This document shows positions 1-10,300 of a stretch of DNA of 64,000 nt, piece after piece. The stretch spans positions 372,001 to 436,000 of the forward strand of contig OY762821.2 in NCBI GenBank assembly GCA_963666475.2, written 5' to 3'. How positions within the stretch are numbered: the first letter of the stretch is position 1; every line of letters starts with the position of its first letter. The stretch is from JBFHIZ01 sp963666475 (lineage in GTDB: Bacteria > Bacillota > Clostridia > Lachnospirales > Lachnospiraceae). A program made the position numbers and the translations under genes. Under the pieces are notes generated by a model. The model worked only from the letters and a program-made list of their open reading frames with translations. It searched no databases and was not told where the DNA came from.

Positions 1-2
1 TA

Positions 3-362
3 CAGTCACTATATGACTATGATAAGATGACTACGTTACATCAATCAACACTTTCGCGTATGGATGACTTGAAAGCATTTATAGAAGAAATGGAAGTTAA
101 AATGCCGGATTCCTTCCGGGTATCCAATTTTGTAGCTGATGATATTGGAATTGCGATGGATGTAACGGTGGATTCAAAAGAGGCTGTTGCAGAAACGATT
201 TCACAGTTCCGAACATTTGAGAGTGTACAATATGTAGATGCAGATTCGATTACGGTAACGTCAAACGAAGGTGGAGATGATCTTCATACATTTTCTGTAA
301 GAATCGAATATAAAGATTTGGGAACCGTGGATCAGACAGCAGAGGAAACGAGTAAAGAATAA
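3..362 (+). CDS. PilN-like type IV pilus inner-membrane protein, 3' part
   Basis: The reading frame is open to the left edge of the window, so the gene starts outside it; the ATG at 27 is probably internal. What remains is a C-terminal alpha/beta region of about 115 residues with the spacing of PilN: a helix (DDLKAFIEEMEVKMPDSFRV) followed by strands and a second half (residues near IGIAMDVTVDSKEAVAETI). PilN with PilO forms the periplasm-side or outer-face platform dimer that links the pilus motor to the growing pilus. The next gene, 13 bases downstream, is PilO-like, which is the usual PilN-PilO order and the main support for this call. Sequence similarity in this short piece alone is weak, so the name rests on context. 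Confidence 0.6.
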   Translation, partial: QSLYDYDKMTTLHQSTLSRMDDLKAFIEEMEVKMPDSFRVSNFVADDIGIAMDVTVDSKEAVAETISQFRTFESVQYVDADSITVTSNEGGDDLHTFSVRIEYKDLGTVDQTAEETSKE

Positions 363-375
363 CGAGGGGAAACTT

Positions 376-1098
376 ATGAAGAATAACAATCAAATTCCAT
401 TACTATTAGGATTTCTTGGTGTACTAGCAGCCATTTCGGTATATTTCTTTATTTATCAGCCATATATGGATAAGACCGTAAGTCTGGAAGCAGACAATCA
501 AGTGTTAAGAGAATCTGTGCAGAAATATCAGGAGATTGCGGACAATGAGATCTTTTATCAAGAAGCCATTGCTACGATGCAAGCAGAGACAAGAGATTTA
601 GTGAGTTTATATGCGGCTGGATTGACTAGAGAAGATCAAATCATGTATGTCGCAAATATGGAAAATCGATTTTATCGTGATTTATATGTTAATTACATGA
701 TGTTTGGAAGTGATGCGGAAATCGTATATACTTCGCCAGTACAAACGGTTGCTTCGACAGAAACTCAGACAGCAGATGAGATATTTGTAGAGCCAGTTCC
801 GGCAGATGATGGAATGAAAATGTTTCAGAATAATACGAAAATTGGGTTTGAAGTCTCCTATGAAGGAATGAAAGAAATCTTAGATTATATTAATGAGCTG
901 GGAACGAGAAAGAATCTTACCAACTTATCGCTTTCTTTTGATTCCACATCGGGAATGCTTTCGGGATCATATAGCATGGATCAATATTATCTAACGGGAA
1001 CGGATGCGATTTATTCACAGTCGAATATTCCAGCGATGATTCATGGAGTAGAAAATATTTTTGGCACGGTAGACGTGGATATACAAAATGCTGATTAG
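376..1098 (+). CDS. PilO-like type IV pilus assembly protein
   Basis: A 240-residue protein with one N-terminal membrane helix (about residues 8-28, LLLGFLGVLAAISVYFFIY), a coiled-coil stretch (about 35-75) and a C-terminal alpha/beta domain. That is the PilO/GspM-type architecture: a bitopic protein that pairs with PilN to form the alignment subcomplex around the motor. It follows the PilN-like gene by 13 bases, with a GAGGGGAAA ribosome-binding site, and precedes four prepilin genes. An Asp/Glu-rich low-complexity insert near residues 125-150 is not typical of well-studied PilO proteins. Known family role: pilus or secretion platform. Inferred here: a Gram-positive type IV pilus or competence-like pseudopilus. 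Confidence 0.65.
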   Translation: MKNNNQIPLLLGFLGVLAAISVYFFIYQPYMDKTVSLEADNQVLRESVQKYQEIADNEIFYQEAIATMQAETRDLVSLYAAGLTREDQIMYVANMENRFYRDLYVNYMMFGSDAEIVYTSPVQTVASTETQTADEIFVEPVPADDGMKMFQNNTKIGFEVSYEGMKEILDYINELGTRKNLTNLSLSFDSTSGMLSGSYSMDQYYLTGTDAIYSQSNIPAMIHGVENIFGTVDVDIQNAD

Positions 1099-1124
1099 AC
1101 AATAAGAGCGGCGGAAACGGCAGT

Positions 1125-2372
1125 ATGAAAGAGAACGAGCTAAATCAAAATATAAAATGGAAAAACAATAGAGGGATTACGCTAGTAGAACTAATCATTG
1201 CAGTTGCAATTTTGGGGATCGTCGTAACCCCACTTTTGCATGCCTTCATAACTTCGGCAAGGATAAATAGCAAGGCTAGAGAAACGCTCAATGAGACCAT
1301 CGCAGCGGAAAATTTGATGGAGGAATTTAATGATGCAACGGTCGATGACTTGATTGTGGATTATGGTGGAGCAGAACAGCTTGACGGTAGGATAGAGTTT
1401 TCAAAGGTTGACCCATCTCTTCTCAATGTGGAATTGGGAGCCGATATATATGTTGATATTACATTGGATCCAACATCTTATAGCAGTGATAATGATGATA
1501 ATTTAGTAGATCTTGAGATGATTACCTCTTCAAATTGCGCGATCTATTCGATGCCTCTTGCTTATGATGCACAAATCTATCAGATTTTTGCAGATAATTC
1601 ATTGGCTGCACATACGGCATATCCATCCACTTATGTAGAGAAAGATGAAACTTTTTTTGAGGAGAATTTGGATCGTATCATCTATGTATCGATTGTGAAA
1701 TCTGGGGAAACTTTAGAAGGTGTGCCACTCGTTCAAGTGCAAATGAATATGATTTATGAATATCATGGTAGTGTGAATTGCTTGGCTACAGAAGATTTGA
1801 AATATACGACGCAGACCAAAGAATTATTTGATAATTTGGATACCGGAAATGCACTCAGTGGTGTGTTTTTAATGTTCCTTCCGAGATATCTAGCATCGAC
1901 GAACGGACACCTGGATGAAATACGTGTTTTGAATTTCTCGAATGTGGAAACAACGGCATTTATTGTACGACAGGAAACAGCGGATGATTCACTTTATCTT
2001 CCTGGATATGCGGGTGCGAGAATCTACGTTTATGAAGATAATATCAACACTCCTTATACGGCATTAACAGAGGGATACTTGAATCTTCGTACCAATATGC
2101 ATGAAAACCTGACGGACTTAAATGATGCGTTAAATCCTGCAAATCTTAACTGCATAGTCTCTTATCGAAACCAGACTGGAACACAGATTGCATCTGCATC
2201 TGATTCAGAAAAAATCTTGCATGTAACTACCGTGGATGGAAGGACCTTGGATAATACTTCTGTTCGCAATCGAATTTATTCGATGACAATCGAAATTTAC
2301 AAAGAAGAGTTGATTTCGGGTGTTTTGACCAAAGATGTGATTCGTACCATGACTGGAACGAAAGTCGACTAA
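1125..2372 (+). CDS. Large prepilin-type protein, PilV/GspI-like
   Basis: 415 residues with a class III (prepilin) signal: a charged leader, then KNNRG followed by ITLVELIIAVAILGIVV. The predicted cut is after Gly17, leaving Ile18 as residue +1 and Glu22 as the conserved +5 glutamate. The hydrophobic helix is followed by ARETLNETIAAENLMEEF, the helix extension seen in PilV/GspI minor pilins. The remaining 350 residues are an exported, mainly beta-type region rich in Thr, Ser and Asp that I do not recognise. It would be processed by a prepilin peptidase (PilD/ComC type), which is not in this window. It lies directly between the PilO-like gene and another prepilin-like gene 11 bases downstream, so co-expression is very likely. 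Confidence 0.8.
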   Translation: MKENELNQNIKWKNNRGITLVELIIAVAILGIVVTPLLHAFITSARINSKARETLNETIAAENLMEEFNDATVDDLIVDYGGAEQLDGRIEFSKVDPSLLNVELGADIYVDITLDPTSYSSDNDDNLVDLEMITSSNCAIYSMPLAYDAQIYQIFADNSLAAHTAYPSTYVEKDETFFEENLDRIIYVSIVKSGETLEGVPLVQVQMNMIYEYHGSVNCLATEDLKYTTQTKELFDNLDTGNALSGVFLMFLPRYLASTNGHLDEIRVLNFSNVETTAFIVRQETADDSLYLPGYAGARIYVYEDNINTPYTALTEGYLNLRTNMHENLTDLNDALNPANLNCIVSYRNQTGTQIASASDSEKILHVTTVDGRTLDNTSVRNRIYSMTIEIYKEELISGVLTKDVIRTMTGTKVD

Positions 2373-2383
2373 CGAGGAGTTTT

Positions 2384-4627
2384 ATGAAAAAAATAGTGAG
2401 AGGAATACAATCGAATAATAGAGGGGCTGGTCTCCCGTCAGTAATCATTGCAATTGCCTTTATTGCGATTATGGGGAGTATTCTGCTTACTGTGAGTTAT
2501 ACAAATTATAATATGAAACAGACGAACTATAAGACCAAAGATTCGTTTTATTCAGCAGAACAGGCACTCGATGAAATCAGTGTTGGACTCCAAAACGTCA
2601 TCTCCAACGCAGTAAGTGATGCATATCAGCAGGTTTTGGCGAATTATTCGGCATATGATGTGGATAAAAAAATGGATTTGATGGAATCGCTGTATTTTAC
2701 TACGATTTGGAATGCTCTTGAAGAGACGGGTTCCAATCATCAAAGATATGATCTCGCAAAAATTCAAGCTTATTTGTCAGAAACGGCATGGACGGGTGAC
2801 TACGATAATGGGTATGGAGCAATCGTTACCTCAACAGACAATGAAATGGTGACCTATGATAATTCAGGGGTTGTTTTAAAGAATATTGAAATTTATTTTC
2901 GTGATGATCTGGGGTATGTCTCTGTGATTCATACCGATATTCGTCTTGTTTTGCCAGATCTTACGTTCGCTTCAAATACTGTTTTACCAGATATCTCAGA
3001 GTTCATTATCATCGCAGATGATAAATTGACGTTTGGAAATGTTGGAACCAATCTTACAAATGGAGAGATTTATGCAGGGAGTTTGGAAGCTACAGGATTG
3101 GATCCATTAACACCAATCAATATTCAATTAACAAACATAGCTCAGTTTGTAATCAAACAGGATATTGATTTAAAGAATGCGAATTTTAGCGCAGCAGAAG
3201 AGGCTACCATATGGGCAAATGACTTGGTCGCAGATTCTTCAAATGTGCAGATTGCGGGCACATTGAATCTGAGTGATGACCTGAATATAAAAGGTGTTGC
3301 GTCTTTGATTACGATAGGAAATAGTTATAATGGATATGGAAACAGCTTAGATGATGCCACAAAAAGTTCCGCGATCCTGGTAAATGGAACAGATGCCTTA
3401 TTGGACCTTCATACTTGTGGAATTGTCACGATTGCTGGTCATGCATATGTTGGAACGACTGCTGTCAATTTGGGGGAAAGTGGAACTGGTGCAGAACGAG
3501 GCGCAGATGTATATACTGGTGAATCAATCAGTGTTAAGAGCAATCAGTTGCTATATCTTGTCCCTGCGGAATGTATTGGAGTCATGAATGCTACTGGATT
3601 ATCCGTTTATGGAAAGAATCCTTTGACCGCGAGTGAATATCAAATGATTGTTTCAAACGCATCTTCCTATACAGAAATTGATGTGGAAAAGACGGTTTCA
3701 AAATTAGGAGCATCCTTAAAAGATTTTATTAAATATGATGTTTATTCAGAGCCGGACGTGGAAAAGGTTTTTGTGACAACAAATTCAGAGACCTTGGTTT
3801 ACTATTATATGAAATTTAGTAGTGAGAATGCAGCAAATTCTTATTTTCAGGCATACTATAACAATAATTCGGATATGATGACAGACTATATGGATTTTTA
3901 CACCAATGGAATTCGCATCGCAGATCCGACCTATATGCTTCGCATGCAGTTGGCTGGAAATATGATTAAATATGATGAAGCAACGCATAGTTCGATGATT
4001 CAGAAAAATACGTTGACCAATGCATCGGAAAAATTAGAAAGTACTAGCACGACCTATGAACAGATGAAAGATGCATATTGTACGAAGCTTGTATTTTCGT
4101 ACGCAGATTTGATTAACATTCATGAAACAGATTTGAATCAAAACATTGTTTTTGAAAATATCATTGATGTCGCTTCTTTCCAAACGTTTGTAAATACCTA
4201 TGCCAATGGACTCTTTGGTGGGGCAAACGGATATTTATTTACGGAATCAGGTGGAACTGTAAAAGCATTGCTCATTGATAACGCAAGTATGCCAAATCCT
4301 TTTATCTACAATGCACCATCTGGATCAGATATGGAGGATGTCAATTTAATCATTGCAACGGGTGATGTATTGATCAATTCAGACTTTCACGGACTCTTGA
4401 TTGTCAATGGAGAAGTATCTTTAGCGAATAATATTCGTGTGATTTCAAATGACGCATATGTAAAAAGAGCAATGAGAGCAACAACAACAGAGGGAGGCGT
4501 GGATTACACAGTAATCAATTTCCTTTGGGATGGAACAGACTTTATTAATGACGATGAGAGTGGAAATACTGGGACAACGGTCAGACTATCCGATTTGGTA
4601 GTGTTTGAGAATTGGACCAAAGACTGA
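2384..4627 (+). CDS. Very large prepilin-like protein without the +5 glutamate, PilX/GspK-like
   Basis: 747 residues. The leader ends NNRG at Gly14 and is followed by AGLPSVIIAIAFIAIMGSIL, a hydrophobic helix. Position +5 after the predicted cut is Ser, not Glu. In type II secretion the pseudopilin GspK (and PilX-related tip pilins) also lacks this glutamate and sits at the filament tip, so I assign this as the GspK/PilX counterpart. After the helix comes TDSFYSAEQALDEI-like sequence (residues about 50-65), typical of PilX-type proteins with their conserved SAEQALD/E pattern. The rest contains repeated Asn/Gly/Thr-rich segments (about residues 195-400) that look like a beta-solenoid or adhesin-type module, which is an inference from composition. 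The start is ATG after an ACGAGGAG ribosome-binding site. Confidence 0.75.
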   Translation: MKKIVRGIQSNNRGAGLPSVIIAIAFIAIMGSILLTVSYTNYNMKQTNYKTKDSFYSAEQALDEISVGLQNVISNAVSDAYQQVLANYSAYDVDKKMDLMESLYFTTIWNALEETGSNHQRYDLAKIQAYLSETAWTGDYDNGYGAIVTSTDNEMVTYDNSGVVLKNIEIYFRDDLGYVSVIHTDIRLVLPDLTFASNTVLPDISEFIIIADDKLTFGNVGTNLTNGEIYAGSLEATGLDPLTPINIQLTNIAQFVIKQDIDLKNANFSAAEEATIWANDLVADSSNVQIAGTLNLSDDLNIKGVASLITIGNSYNGYGNSLDDATKSSAILVNGTDALLDLHTCGIVTIAGHAYVGTTAVNLGESGTGAERGADVYTGESISVKSNQLLYLVPAECIGVMNATGLSVYGKNPLTASEYQMIVSNASSYTEIDVEKTVSKLGASLKDFIKYDVYSEPDVEKVFVTTNSETLVYYYMKFSSENAANSYFQAYYNNNSDMMTDYMDFYTNGIRIADPTYMLRMQLAGNMIKYDEATHSSMIQKNTLTNASEKLESTSTTYEQMKDAYCTKLVFSYADLINIHETDLNQNIVFENIIDVASFQTFVNTYANGLFGGANGYLFTESGGTVKALLIDNASMPNPFIYNAPSGSDMEDVNLIIATGDVLINSDFHGLLIVNGEVSLANNIRVISNDAYVKRAMRATTTEGGVDYTVINFLWDGTDFINDDESGNTGTTVRLSDLVVFENWTKD

Positions 4628-4653
4628 TAATGATTTCAGAAAGGCTATAACAA

Positions 4654-5214
4654 ATGAAGAAAACAAAGAGAAATAATCATGGATATAGTCTGGCTGAATT
4701 GATCATTGTGATTGCTATCATGGTGGTTATGGTAGGTGCTGTTACGTTTACGGTTTCTTTGGTATTTGGTTGGGACTCCAAGCAGTGTGCAGAGGAATTG
4801 TCGGGTCATTTAAATAATGTAAGAACAAGTTCTTTATCAAAGCTGGGTGCTGAAATGAGATTGGTCAGGGATGCATCCGACCATTATTTTGTAGAATATG
4901 TTGAATATAAATATGTAGATGACGGTATGGGAAATCCAATTCTTTCTTCGGAAATCGTGAAAGAATATGAAGTTGGGAAAAGTAGTGAAACGATTGTTTG
5001 TGTATTAAGCAATGGGACGAACGTGACCATTTCTTCCTTGCAGTCGGTTACAATTGGTTTTGATCGGAGTTCCGGTGCCTGCACTGATGTCAAAGAAAAT
5101 GATGTGACTACGGCAGGGGTATATTGCGAATCCATCGAGGTAACAAGAGCGAATAGAACATATGCAGTGATTCTGATTCCTGAAACAGGTAAAGTATCGG
5201 TTGTTCGTAGATAG
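4654..5214 (+). CDS. Small prepilin, GspH/FimT-like
   Basis: 186 residues. The leader MKKTKRNNHG is followed by YSLAELIIVIAIMVVMVGAV; the cut is predicted after Gly10, with Glu15 at +5. The next part (GHLNNVRTSSLSKLGAEM) is the region that in GspH/FimT pseudopilins links the helix to a small beta-sandwich. Length and layout fit a GspH-type minor pilin. It is the smallest of the four prepilin-like proteins. Its ribosome-binding site is AGAAAGG, 12 bases before the ATG. Its 3' end lies directly against or overlaps the next prepilin gene, depending on which start that gene uses. A role as a minor pilin is well supported; whether it is a tip component or the shaft subunit cannot be told from sequence. 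Confidence 0.8.
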   Translation: MKKTKRNNHGYSLAELIIVIAIMVVMVGAVTFTVSLVFGWDSKQCAEELSGHLNNVRTSSLSKLGAEMRLVRDASDHYFVEYVEYKYVDDGMGNPILSSEIVKEYEVGKSSETIVCVLSNGTNVTISSLQSVTIGFDRSSGACTDVKENDVTTAGVYCESIEVTRANRTYAVILIPETGKVSVVRR

Positions 5215-5218
5215 GTGT

Positions 5219-7333
5219 GTGAAGAGATTGAAAAATGCATTCAAAAATTCATTCAAAAATAATAATCGTGGATTGACTCTTGTTGAGTTGATTGTGGCAG
5301 TCTCAATGTTTGCAATTGTTGGAGCAATGATCGTCGGTTTGATTACGATCAGTACGAGAACATATACAAACACGAGTAGTGAAATCTACGTACAGGAAGA
5401 GGCACAACTTGTTGTGAATCAGATCAAAGATTTGATGATTGATGCAAATCGAGCGGTAGTCATTGGGTTGGAAGCGTTGGATGCCTCAAATCCAAAAGCA
5501 TTTACTGCGATTGATGAAGTAAATTCAGAGGATGTGCTGCGTGCGGCTTGGAGTGCCGAGGGAGTCGATGTTTCGACAATCCGAAAGGTCCTCGTGATAT
5601 ACAATGAAAAAAGCTTGGTAACAAATGTGGGTGGTGTTGTTACAACCACCTATACTTACCCTGTTTCAAAGATCATATTTGATGAAGAAAATGAACAATT
5701 ATATTATGCAAAGGCAGAGTTTGCAGATCTTGCTTCAATTTCTGTATCCTCTTTTGGAACAACGGATGCAGATAGCTTTTTGCTTTCTGATTACGTGACT
5801 TCCTTTGATGTGGACTTGAGTGATGTTGAAAATTCTAATATTTCTTTGCAAATTGATTTTTCTACAGAAACGGATACTGGAGCCGAGAGAAATTTCTCCT
5901 CTACACCGTCTGTCAATTTAAGAAATAAGGTAATTGTCAGTGAAAATGTTTCGGATATTTATGCGGGTGGAACGATTGAGAAGGATTCTTTTGTAGTAGG
6001 CGTAGAAATTCAGAAAAACGGGGCGACAATAACCAGTGATGTTTTAAACCGAAATTCGAGTGCGAACTATACTGCTCTTGTTGATGCGCAGTTTGGGGCA
6101 TCAACGGGATATACTTGGGAACTTTCTGGTGATGTAGCAGGAGATTTAAGCTCAGTAAGTAATGATGGATTGGTAACCATACCTTATGATGCACCTTCGT
6201 CCGTGCTTACGCTGATTGCTACTTCGGTTGCAGACAAAACAAAGAAAGCAAGCATTCCAATTACTCTATTGTCAGCAATTGTACCTACAAACGTAGGCGT
6301 TACCTTTACTGAATCAGAAATATCAGGAACCTCGGCGGATGTAAGAAAGACGATTACTTTTACAGCGACTACCTCATACAGTGATGGGTCTTCAACAAAT
6401 GGACAGGACATTGTGTGGACAGCGCCAAGCAATCTTCCGACAGGTTCGTATTATTATATTAGTACTTCGGGGAAATTAGTTCTTTGCTTAAAAGAAGATG
6501 CCGGTAGCACGGATTATACCGTGCAGGCGCAGACGACAATTCCGAATTCCGTAGGCAATTATTTGTCGGATTCAAAAACCGTCTCAGTACCTTCTTTACT
6601 CTATGTGGATACATCTTTGTTAACGATTTCCATTAACTCGTCTCTTACGACGATTGCAAGATTTGATGAAATTGATTTAACAGCAGTGGTAGATGGATTT
6701 GATGGCAATCAAGCAAACTTAAATTATACATGGGAATGTCTCTATGAAGATAGCACGGGATTTAGTACCTATGGAAAAGATGGGTTTAACAACGTATCCT
6801 TGTATAAGGGTTATTTTGAGGCGGATTCTACGAGGCACTTGTATGTTGGAGAAAAATTGAACTGGCAGGGAAGCTATGAAGTAAAGGTCAGACTAACGGT
6901 GAGTGGGTTGGATGCAAATGGTGTAGAACGTTCCGGCAGCTGTATTACAAGTTACACGATTTTGCCAGTCGCGATCAATGCGTGGATTGAGAATCCGATT
7001 GTAAAAACAAACAAAGGATATTTTGGTGGAGACCTTCGTTATAGCTTCACGAATCTAAATTACGATGCACTAGTGACTTCATACTCTGGAAATCTTGATA
7101 TTGAAGGTTATTGCACGGGATATACAAGTAGTTTTGCTATCAGTGATGCCTATCTTTCTTATCGAAATTATAGTGAAGACAAATCAAACCGATCCATCAG
7201 TTATCAAATTTATTACACTTGGAATGGATATACTTTGAATTCGGCATATCAAGTGGTTTGGGTCGGATATGATCGAGATGGAATTCATAATGAGATTACT
7301 TCGGGTTCAGTAAAAGCTTACCCTATTAATTAG
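5219..7333 (+). CDS. Large prepilin with Ig-like repeats, PilW/GspJ-like
   Basis: Prepilin signal KNNNRG followed by LTLVELIVAVSMFAIVGAMIV, cut predicted after Gly18 and Glu23 at +5 when numbered from GTG 5219. The helix continues into SEIYVQEEAQLVVNQIKDLM, as in PilW/GspJ proteins. Two starts are possible: TTG 5201, which overlaps the upstream gene by 14 bases, or GTG 5219, with an AGATAGG ribosome-binding site 3 to 4 bases ahead; I prefer 5219. Beyond the pilin part (to about residue 230) lie several repeats with bacterial Ig-like (Big-type) character, for example TWELSGDVAGDLSSVSNDGLVTI. These are typical of surface adhesins and suggest a pilus-borne binding module. About 704 residues, far larger than the 200 or so of a usual PilW. 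Confidence 0.78.
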   Translation: MKRLKNAFKNSFKNNNRGLTLVELIVAVSMFAIVGAMIVGLITISTRTYTNTSSEIYVQEEAQLVVNQIKDLMIDANRAVVIGLEALDASNPKAFTAIDEVNSEDVLRAAWSAEGVDVSTIRKVLVIYNEKSLVTNVGGVVTTTYTYPVSKIIFDEENEQLYYAKAEFADLASISVSSFGTTDADSFLLSDYVTSFDVDLSDVENSNISLQIDFSTETDTGAERNFSSTPSVNLRNKVIVSENVSDIYAGGTIEKDSFVVGVEIQKNGATITSDVLNRNSSANYTALVDAQFGASTGYTWELSGDVAGDLSSVSNDGLVTIPYDAPSSVLTLIATSVADKTKKASIPITLLSAIVPTNVGVTFTESEISGTSADVRKTITFTATTSYSDGSSTNGQDIVWTAPSNLPTGSYYYISTSGKLVLCLKEDAGSTDYTVQAQTTIPNSVGNYLSDSKTVSVPSLLYVDTSLLTISINSSLTTIARFDEIDLTAVVDGFDGNQANLNYTWECLYEDSTGFSTYGKDGFNNVSLYKGYFEADSTRHLYVGEKLNWQGSYEVKVRLTVSGLDANGVERSGSCITSYTILPVAINAWIENPIVKTNKGYFGGDLRYSFTNLNYDALVTSYSGNLDIEGYCTGYTSSFAISDAYLSYRNYSEDKSNRSISYQIYYTWNGYTLNSAYQVVWVGYDRDGIHNEITSGSVKAYPIN

Positions 7334-7372
7334 GGAAATGATAGAAGGCGTGAAAGGTATGGTTATTATTTG

Positions 7373-10300
7373 ATGCATAGCAAAAGAAGAAGAAAATCCA
7401 TATGGATAGCTATGGCGACGTGTATTTCTTTACTCGTCGTAATTGTGGCGTTTCGATATAGCGAGGATCGTGCGGAAGCCACCCATACTTTGCCAGGAAT
7501 CGAAACGATTGTTGCGAGTAATGGAAGCAGTGATCCATACGTCATTCTCGAGGTCGTAGAAAGCAAGACAGATGCTTCTTTGGGATATTTGGTAGGTGGG
7601 GAAGAACCTATTTTTGAAGGGAAATCAATCAAAGATTTCTCGACAGAAGGGGAACGGATTTCCGATTTTCCTGCACTACTGGATGATTTGGTGCCAGCTG
7701 CATATGACAACTTGGAAGGTCAGGCATTTACGTCCAGCTTGTTTGTGACCAATGCCTCAGGTGCCAAAAGTGTCGATATTAAGGGATCTTATATAAACAA
7801 AACAGGAGGACATTATCAGACCGTTACGACCCCGGCAGTATATATTGCCTACGATCCATTGGTTCATTTGACCGAGTCTCGATATGATTTATATATTGAT
7901 TTTAATATAGAAGAAAACAGTAGCTATGTTCCTGTCTTTCAGACAATTGGAGCAGATATGCCGGATGTAACTGTGGATGCAGTAATTTATAAAAACTACA
8001 ACAAGTTTGAGATTGCAGCAGGTGGAGGAGTAGTTTCAGATGACGTCAGTCTTTCGACCTATGCAGGTTCTGGAATGACGGCAGTGTATGAAGACTCCTT
8101 ATCCGGTTATATTTATCGTGGAAAGATTGTGACGCAGGCAGATGCACCAAATGTATACATTCTTTCAGAAGATGGGACGAAATACATTTTTGGGGATGTT
8201 TCGTTGCTCCCTGGCTATTCTACCATGCCGGCTCCAAGTGTTGGTTTTTCCTATCAGGCACTGAATTTTGAGGGGAATGCACTTGCAGGAACCTATTATA
8301 TTTCTTCTTTTCAACCAGCAACACTTGCAGGGACAACGAACTTTACGTTTGAGCCATTTTATTTAGAAACAGAAACTGGTGCTTTTGTTCAATCTTCACC
8401 AGAAGCTACAAATTATGTATACGATCCACTAGGAACAAGTCCGTTAGAATGGTATTCTGATTATTCGTTGGCTTCAGTCACCACTTATTCCTATGATGGA
8501 GGATTTGATAGTGCAGAATGGTTGAAAAAAAATGTATTTGATCGTGAAGATTCGCAGCTTGACGGATTGGTTTTGGATATTAAGACTGTGACGATGGACG
8601 AATTGAACCTATATAATCTTGATCAAGTAGATTTTGTTTATTTTGCAGGAGTAGGAGCGGGATATGCAAGTGATCTTCAAGATGCACAGGCAATTGAACT
8701 GTTTACAAAATTAAAAGACGAGCAGTTTCCTATCTTAATGAATCGAAGTGTCTTTGACACCATAAGTGTAGATCCTGCAACGTATTCCAATATGGTGAAA
8801 CTCTCGTCACTATTAATACAAACGAGCTATGATATTGTAGACACATCTTCGCTTCTTGCGAACTGGACAAATGCTGCTTACTGGTTGGCGATGGCAGATA
8901 CTGTCAGAGCTCCAGATGCAACCTATGGATACAATTATGTGAATCGTTCGTTTTATATGTACGATGATACAAATTATTCTGGAGGCGGAGCCGTACCTTA
9001 TGTCAATGCAAACTACTTGGATGCGTTTTCAACAGAGATGGTCGATCAAGGATTTGAAGCAGTATTGGACGAGATCAAATCGGAAAATTTCTATTTGCAA
9101 ATGTCTGGATATTCGGATGTCATGCCGGAAGAAGTGACCAAGGCGACCGCGATGCGATACATCATAAACTATGGATATAAGCGAAATGTAATTAAATCAC
9201 GTATTTCGGTATTGGAAATAGAGCCTTGTTATAGTTATGGATATACGGACCTTCAACTTGGCACCGTGACAACGCTTGACGAGGCAGTACAGGGGCGGAC
9301 GGGAAGAAATCGTACGACGGTATATAATGTTTCGATCGATCGAAATCTTTTGAGCAGCGAATATATTGCAGAGAATTGGGCAACACAATTTCGAGACAAT
9401 CCGGATCGAATCACTTTAACCCAGACATATTCGGCAGAATTTATTGGCAGAATTGAAGATCTCAATGAAAGTTATGATTTGATTTATATTGGTTTGGACA
9501 CAAGTACCATGAATTCATATATTTCATACTCTGGTGGCGCATACCACAAGACAAGCTATACATTGTATAACAATGCGGCTCTAAATGGTTTGATTTATCA
9601 ACATTCTGGTGATTACGTAACCATGACGGATTCTTATATTTTACGAGGGCTCTTGAATCCAGAGGATGTTGCGTCGGAGTTATCGATGCCTGGTTATGGG
9701 TTATATGCTTTTGCAGGAAATGATATCACATTAGAAAAATATAATGCGCTATGCGAATACCTGGATGCTGGCTATCCGATTGTATTTGCAGATGGATTTT
9801 ACAACGTGGATGCAAATGGGGTAGCGATATCCGTTAATACTTCATTGATCGATCGTTCTTCATATATGTATAAGATTGCAAAATATGCCATGGATATGGG
9901 ATATTTTGGACAAAATGTCAATGTGAATCAAAACATTGTAGATGATACAACTGGAACGGGAGCCAAGGAAACTCTTGCAAACTATTTGAACATTTCTAAA
10001 TTGTCGATTGAATTGACTACATATCCTACCGTATACGATGGTAGTGTGGCATCCCCTGCATATTTAGCGAAAACAGATGGCGACTATATTTTAGAGTATC
10101 AGTTCCGTTTAAAAGATGACTCTGCTGTAATGGATGCAAGCACGAGTTATAATATTCAAATGTATATTGATTCGGGTGCGGATGGCAGGTTTTATTCGGA
10201 TGAAGAAATAACGGGTCTGAAAGTATATGAACTGAAGAATGGCGTGTATGTTCAAGTCTATCAAACAGGAGGACGCTTCCAGCTTTTAGCAGGGAAATAC

